The position numbers and the translations under genes are program-made. A stretch of 45,577 nt of DNA from Phycisphaerae bacterium (GTDB lineage: Bacteria > Planctomycetota > Phycisphaerae > UBA1845 > PWPN01): the NCBI GenBank assembly GCA_035384605.1, contig DAOOIV010000034.1, positions 1 to 45,577 on the forward strand, in the 5' to 3' direction. Positions 41,661 through 45,577 of this stretch are shown piece by piece (within the stretch, counting starts at the first letter, position 1; every line of letters begins with the position of its first letter). The notes under the pieces were generated by a model. That model saw nothing but the letters and a program-made list of their open reading frames with translations. It did no database searches and was not told the DNA's origin.

Positions 41661-42931
41661 ATACGGTTCTTGCCGTCTCGCTTGGCTCGAAGCATCGCCT
41701 GGTCGGCCTGCTCGATGAGCAGGGCGGCTTCTTGAGCATCCCATGGAAAAGTGGCCAGGCCGCCGCTGATGGTTATCCGGCCTTTGCTGTCCAGACCCAG
41801 GTTGGCGAACTCCTGCGATTCAAGCGTTTTCTGGAACCGCCGCAGCACCGCCAGGGCGTCGGTAGGGTGCTTGGAGCCGGCCACGCGTGGTTCTTCGGCA
41901 TCCCAGAAGGCAACGACGAACTCATCGCCCGCATAACGGGCGACGATATCGTGCCGTCGGCAGTGGCGGCGGATCAGTTGGGCCAGCTCGCGGAGTACCT
42001 GGTCGCCGGCGTTGTGGCCGTAGGTGTCATTGAAGTGTTTGAAGCCGTCGAGATCGAAGATGACCACCGTCACCGAGAATCGCTCCGTCGCGGCCCGGCG
42101 GATGAGTGTTTCCAGTGCCTGCCTGAAGTATCGGCGGTTGGGCAGTTGCGTCACTTCGTCGATCATGGCCAGGCGATGCCACTGTTGTTGCTGTTCGGCG
42201 GCCTTGAGCAGATGGGCGATCAGCCGGCCGTGATGCCGAAGCTTCTCAACCTCGGCGGCCGAGAACGGACCGCGATGTCGCGGGCCGACTTCAATCTTGC
42301 CGAGAACCTGGCCGCCCGACTGAATCGTCTCGAAGAGCGCCGGCTCGGTCTTGGGATCGCCGACATGCCTGCTTTCTCTTTCCAAGGTGATTCGCACAAA
42401 CGGTGTCCGCATCGCGTCGGCCAGGAGGCGGCAGAGCCGTTCCAGCATCGCCGTCCGGCCGTCGGCCAGCCCCGCCAGGATGTCGGTCAGCGAATGCAGT
42501 TCGTACCAGGTGGGAACCGGCGGCTCAGGCGTCGCGAGGCGGGCATCCCCTCCGGGCGTGGGCAACGCTAGAGCGGCGTCAAGTTCTGCACCTTCAGGGG
42601 GATATATCAGGTAATCATCAGCACCGGCGGCGACCACGCGGCGGGCCACCGGCTCGCCGCTGGGCATGCAGCACAGCACAATACGCGACGAGGGTCCGGC
42701 GGCCTTGCGAAGTGCGGCAATCGCGTTGCTCAGCTTGCGGACGGTCGGCTCCACGCCCACGAGCACGCCGCGGGGCGACTGCCTTGCCAGAGCGACCAGA
42801 CCATCCATGTATCCAGGAGCAGTGGCCACGTCGAACTGTGGGTAGCGTCCGCGGACAAACGCCGCCAGATCAGCCGGATCGTGCACGATCAGCAGTTGCT
42901 CGCGAGTCGGAATGAGGGGGTCCGGCGTCAT
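41615..42931 (-). CDS. Receiver-like / GAF-like / GGDEF diguanylate cyclase
   Basis: 438 residues. Residues 10-122 resemble a response-regulator receiver but lack clear phospho-acceptor residues; 146-245 look like a GAF-type helix-strand domain. The GGDEF domain (about 250-430) has FDLDGFKHFNDTYGHNAGD, the I-site R325-x-x-D328 and the active-site variant AGDEF (334-338), usually still active. It should make c-di-GMP from two GTP, with product inhibition through the I-site. Its start overlaps the stop of the upstream receiver-like gene by 4 nt (ATGA), so the two are co-translated. The gene ends inside the 3' end of the TPR-peptidase gene. Confidence 0.9.
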   Translation of the reverse strand: MTPDPLIPTREQLLIVHDPADLAAFVRGRYPQFDVATAPGYMDGLVALARQSPRGVLVGVEPTVRKLSNAIAALRKAAGPSSRIVLCCMPSGEPVARRVVAAGADDYLIYPPEGAELDAALALPTPGGDARLATPEPPVPTWYELHSLTDILAGLADGRTAMLERLCRLLADAMRTPFVRITLERESRHVGDPKTEPALFETIQSGGQVLGKIEVGPRHRGPFSAAEVEKLRHHGRLIAHLLKAAEQQQQWHRLAMIDEVTQLPNRRYFRQALETLIRRAATERFSVTVVIFDLDGFKHFNDTYGHNAGDQVLRELAQLIRRHCRRHDIVARYAGDEFVVAFWDAEEPRVAGSKHPTDALAVLRRFQKTLESQEFANLGLDSKGRITISGGLATFPWDAQEAALLIEQADQAMLRAKRDGKNRIYLVGGETDGEDERG

Positions 42932-43704
42932 GATCCCTGTTCCCTCAACCGTGGCGACGAGCCCGGCTTGCCCAGCAGGGCGGCAATCTCATCGGGCGTC
43001 AGCTCGACGCGGGGCAACGGCTTGTCTGTTTCGATGCCTCCGTCGGTTTGGCGCGGTGATGGCTGCGGCGCATCTGCCGGGCCTTTGGGCGGGGTACGCC
43101 TGGGCCGACTGGGATGAGGCGCCCACGGCACAGATAGCTCAACGTCGCTGTTTTCGTCGGGCTCGGCAGCGGTGACCAGCCGGATCGGCGGCTCCTCGGT
43201 CTTGGTCTTGAAGGTCTCGGACGCAGGAGGCTGGTTTTGCTCTGCGGTTGCGGGCGGCACATTGACCGGCTGGCGATTGACCTGAGAAGGTCGCAGCGTT
43301 CCGGCCAGCAAACCGCCCGGTCCGCTTGCCTGGTCCTGGGTGAAGACCGCCTCAATGTCCGCGTTTGCCGATGCGGGATCGAACAGACGGGCTCCCCGTT
43401 CTCCGGCCGCGAACACCCGGCCGTCGCTGGCATCGTGGGCCGCGACATAGATGCGTGTGCCGCGGCTGAGAGCGGCAACATGGCTGAAGAAATCCATCTC
43501 ACTCCAATCGACGGAGTCGATGCCCACGATCACAAGGATGGGACGTGTTCCGGTCGCAAGAACGGCCAACGCATCGTACACATCGCTGCAGTACTCGGTG
43601 CGCAGCGTCACTTGGGCCAGCCATTGCCGGACGGCCTCAGGGAACTCACCCTCGCTGCCGGCGACGCAAAGGATTCGCGCACCGTGCGGCTGAAATCGTG
43701 ACAT
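42928..43704 (-). CDS. Receiver-like protein with a disordered tail and a FliM-like C-terminal motif
   Basis: 258 residues. Residues 10-120 follow the receiver fold (ARILCVAGSEGEF, LVIVGIDSVDW, RIYVAAHDASD), but the phosphorylation Asp is not at a standard place; the strand-3 end reads IVGIDSVDW. Residues 125-230 are Pro/Gln/Thr-rich and disordered. The C-terminus carries VELTPDEIAALLG (233-245), strikingly like the N-terminal EIDALL peptide of flagellar FliM/FliN. It is coupled to the diguanylate cyclase gene by a 4-nt overlap and is probably its regulatory partner. An A/T-rich gap with the start region of dacB separates the two divergent units. Confidence 0.8.
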   Translation of the reverse strand: MSRFQPHGARILCVAGSEGEFPEAVRQWLAQVTLRTEYCSDVYDALAVLATGTRPILVIVGIDSVDWSEMDFFSHVAALSRGTRIYVAAHDASDGRVFAAGERGARLFDPASANADIEAVFTQDQASGPGGLLAGTLRPSQVNRQPVNVPPATAEQNQPPASETFKTKTEEPPIRLVTAAEPDENSDVELSVPWAPHPSRPRRTPPKGPADAPQPSPRQTDGGIETDKPLPRVELTPDEIAALLGKPGSSPRLREQGS

Positions 43705-43842
43705 TGCCCCGCCCTCGCCTGAATCGCATTGCCAGATTGACTCTCTGCCGCTATTTATCTAGTTTACCGTTGGAGAATGGCGCGGTCAAACACTGGGATA
43801 TCGGCCCGCTTGGAGTCGACCTCAACACTTACACGAAGTCCG

Positions 43843-43878
43843 TCCCAAGGCCTGCGTGGGACCGGCTTCCAGCCGGTC
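43843..43878 (+). repeat. REP-like palindromic element (GTGFQPV type) in the dacB leader
   Basis: Perfect hairpin GACCGGCT-TCC-AGCCGGTC (43860-43878), preceded by an overlapping smaller stem TCCCA/TGGGA (43843-43861). In one frame it reads GTGFQPVGRAP, a peptide that recurs in planctomycete ORFs because of such repeats. It lies 33 bp before the dacB start, so it would be in the 5' leader if transcription starts at TTGACT-17-TAGTTT (43737-43765). Confidence 0.65.
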
Positions 43879-43911
43879 GGCAGAGCACCGAAAACGGCCT
43901 CCGGGAGCTTG

Positions 43912-45408
43912 ATGGAGATGTTCATGCGATTCAGGAGCATACACGTTCGTTCGGCGATTATCGGCCTGTTGTCCGTCTGCGTTTGGGGTCGGGTTGCCTG
44001 GGCCGGTCCGTACGAGGCTCTTGGCGATGAGATCAAGGCACTGGCTGCGGCCCCGAGCCTGGCCAAGGTCAAAGTGGGAATTCGCATCGTTGCTCTGGGC
44101 ATCGAGCAGCCGCAACTCGTGTATGCCCAGAACGCCGACGAGCTCTTCAAGCCGGCCAGTAACCAGAAAATTCTGACCACGGCCGCTGCCCTGACCATGT
44201 TGCCGCCCGATTTCCAGTATCGCACATTGCTGGGAATGCTGGGGCGCGACCTGGTGATCATCGGGGCGGGCGACCCGTCGATCGGTGACCCCAAGCTGGC
44301 CAAGGCCCAGCGGCAGCCGGTCACCGCAGTCTTTGAACGTTGGGCCGACCGGATGAAAGCTGAAGGCATCCATGCCGTCGAGGGCGATTTGATCTTCGAC
44401 GATTCGATCTTTGACACCGAGTTCGTGCCCGCCAGTTGGCGACAGCAGCATAACCTGGAAGACTGGTTTACCGCCCCGGTGGGCGGACTCAACTTCAATG
44501 ATAACTGCGTGGATGTGATATTGACGCCCGCTGAGAAAGGCAAGCCCGCGATTGTAGAGCTGGTTCCCGATTGGGTGAAGGTGGACAATAAGTCGGTGAC
44601 CGGCAGCAAGGGCCAGCCTGTGATTCGCCGTGCCTCGGTTGATCCGCTGACTATCTCGGTGAGCAAAACCGTGTCCCGGCCGACGGGTGACGGTAACCCG
44701 ACCTCGATTCCCGTCGGCGATCCGGGAGATTTCTTCGCCCGGACGGTTCATTCGGTGCTGTCCGCCAAAGGCATCAAGATCGACGGCAAGGTTCGTCGGC
44801 AGCGCGTTCGCCAGGCCGACGGCTCGCTCCCGGCGGAGTTCAAGATCGTCGCCGCGTACGAGAGCAAGCCGATTGATTTCCTCTGGCGGATGAATAAGAG
44901 CAGCCTGAACGTGTTCGCCGAAGCGCTGCTCAAGACGCTCGGAGCCTATTCGACCGGCGGGAAGGCGGTGGGGACGCGTGCCGCCGGCGCAGCAGTGATC
45001 CGGGAATTCCTCGCGAAGCTGGGTGTTAAGACCGATGGGTTTGTAATTGACGACGGCTCAGGTCTGAGCCACAACAGCCGCATCTCGCCGACCTCGCTTT
45101 GCGAGACGCTGGTGTATGTCGACCGGCAGATGCCGATCCGCAAGCAGTGGTGGGCCGGTTTCGCAACGCCGGGCGACCCTGATGGCACGTTGCGCAATCG
45201 CATGCCGGCGCTGAAGGGAACGGTGTACGCCAAGACCGGCTACATTGCCGGGGTCAGTGCCCTTAGCGGCTACGTTGTGGCCGCCGACCGCAAGCGATAC
45301 TTTGCATTCAGCATTCTCTGCAACGACACCAACAAGAGTAAAGATGGTTCCACAGCGGCCCGAAGGCTCGAAGAAGAAATCTGCAAAAGACTCGCGGCGT
45401 TCAAGTAG
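43912..45408 (+). CDS. dacB: D-alanyl-D-alanine carboxypeptidase/endopeptidase, PBP4 type (family S13)
   Basis: 498 residues from ATG 43912. A signal peptide ends at about residue 31 (GRVAWA). Penicillin-binding motifs are Ser83-x-x-Lys86 in PASNQKI, SLN in NKSSLNVFAEALLK, and KTG in VYAKTGYIAG; DDGSGLSHNSRIS is also typical of S13 enzymes. It trims peptidoglycan stem peptides in the periplasm. GGGAG lies 4 nt before ATG 43912, and GGAG lies 6 nt before ATG 43924, which gives a cleaner signal peptide, so either may be used. The upstream frame back to 43777 is the translated repeat and not part of the protein. Confidence 0.93.
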   Translation: MEMFMRFRSIHVRSAIIGLLSVCVWGRVAWAGPYEALGDEIKALAAAPSLAKVKVGIRIVALGIEQPQLVYAQNADELFKPASNQKILTTAAALTMLPPDFQYRTLLGMLGRDLVIIGAGDPSIGDPKLAKAQRQPVTAVFERWADRMKAEGIHAVEGDLIFDDSIFDTEFVPASWRQQHNLEDWFTAPVGGLNFNDNCVDVILTPAEKGKPAIVELVPDWVKVDNKSVTGSKGQPVIRRASVDPLTISVSKTVSRPTGDGNPTSIPVGDPGDFFARTVHSVLSAKGIKIDGKVRRQRVRQADGSLPAEFKIVAAYESKPIDFLWRMNKSSLNVFAEALLKTLGAYSTGGKAVGTRAAGAAVIREFLAKLGVKTDGFVIDDGSGLSHNSRISPTSLCETLVYVDRQMPIRKQWWAGFATPGDPDGTLRNRMPALKGTVYAKTGYIAGVSALSGYVVAADRKRYFAFSILCNDTNKSKDGSTAARRLEEEICKRLAAFK

Positions 45409-45431
45409 GATGCATTCCGGGTTCAACTCCC

Positions 45432-45495
45432 AAGGCGAAGCGCCCTTTTGCGGGCCGCAACCCAAACGCACTGCCATCCAGAAACATGCGCGCAA
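45432..45495 (-). repeat. 64-nt dispersed repeat, copy B
   Basis: Minus-strand copy of the element at 14429-14492 (53 of 64 identical, no gaps). It holds TGCGGCCCGCA and a second stem closed by CGCCTT, in which one A-U pair of the other copy is G-U here. The frame reads GCGPQKGASP. It lies just after dacB. Confidence 0.75.
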
Positions 45496-45522
45496 AGTGC
45501 GCACCCGTCGCGACGGAAGGGA

Positions 45523-45577
45523 CTAACCCAAGTTGAACACTTTCGAGGCAAGAATGGCCTTGGCGATAGCGCCAGGG
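45523..45577 (-). CDS. C-terminal end of a gene running off the window (uncertain)
   Basis: On the minus strand the last 17 codons read PGAIAKAILASKVFNLG and then TAG at 45523-45525. This is a plausible helical protein terminus, unlike the two other frames, which are Arg/Cys-rich. With only 17 residues visible no family can be named, and it would converge with dacB. Confidence 0.3.
   Translation of the reverse strand, partial: PGAIAKAILASKVFNLG

Noticed and set aside
43777..43911. Longer N-terminus of the D,D-carboxypeptidase
   Set aside because: It includes the translated palindromic repeat (GTGFQPV) and would put 45 residues before the signal peptide.

Overview
The window is GC-rich, densely coding bacterial DNA that most resembles the Planctomycetota, probably a Phycisphaerae-like lineage. 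The signs are an ECF sigma factor paired with a membrane protein carrying a pseudopilin-like domain, a secreted golvesin-dockerin protein, Tat-exported aldo/keto reductases, a secreted neutral-ceramidase-like protein and a PhoPQ-activated-type hydrolase. Intergenic palindromic repeats whose accidental translations (GTGFQPV, GCGPQKG, RTNPK) are common in planctomycete assemblies point the same way. This assignment is an inference from family content; no rRNA or tRNA gene was found.

Layout. 0-4 kb: an iron-sulfur aldo/keto reductase (-), class II DAHP synthase (+) and UMP kinase pyrH (+), the last behind a structured, internally duplicated leader. 4-6.7 kb: a two-gene unit of a large multi-membrane protein (GT-C-like) and a secreted, membrane-anchored partner. 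6.9-8.6 kb: an ECF sigma factor and its presumed membrane regulator. 8.7-10.7 kb (-): a small zinc-ribbon protein and dihydrolipoyl dehydrogenase. 11-14.1 kb: an orphan gene and cytochrome bd oxidase cydAB. 14.1-15.2 kb: about 1.1 kb with no convincing gene but with dispersed repeats. 15.2-26.9 kb: mostly secreted catabolic proteins (ceramidase-like, alpha/beta esterase, Tat aldo/keto reductase, a propeller lipoprotein, a PhoPQ-type hydrolase, a broken PHP-like gene and a golvesin-dockerin protein) plus an acyl-CoA synthetase.

26.9-38.6 kb: a cell-surface glycan locus. A GT-C-like transferase lies on the minus strand. On the plus strand follow a polyprenyl-phosphate-type GT2, a membrane sulfatase-like phospho- or sulfo-transferase/hydrolase, a 42-residue YIDPGSG microprotein, a NoeA-like methyltransferase, an AlgI-like MBOAT O-acyltransferase, an SGNH protein, a possible small one-helix membrane protein and a second GT-C-like protein. 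The simplest reading is synthesis of a lipid-linked sugar, its transfer outside the membrane, and decoration with acyl, methyl and possibly phospho/sulfo groups. 38.7-45.6 kb: a TPR/gluzincin-metallopeptidase protein, a translationally coupled receiver-like / diguanylate cyclase pair (-), PBP4-type D,D-carboxypeptidase dacB (+), and a dispersed repeat near the right edge.

The strongest candidates for undescribed biology are the MBOAT-SGNH locus with its two microproteins, the pyrH leader with two hairpin-plus-repeat modules and an upstream ORF ending inside the pyrH ribosome-binding site, the receiver/GGDEF pair with a FliM-like C-terminal tail, and the golvesin-dockerin protein with an unassigned C-terminal domain.
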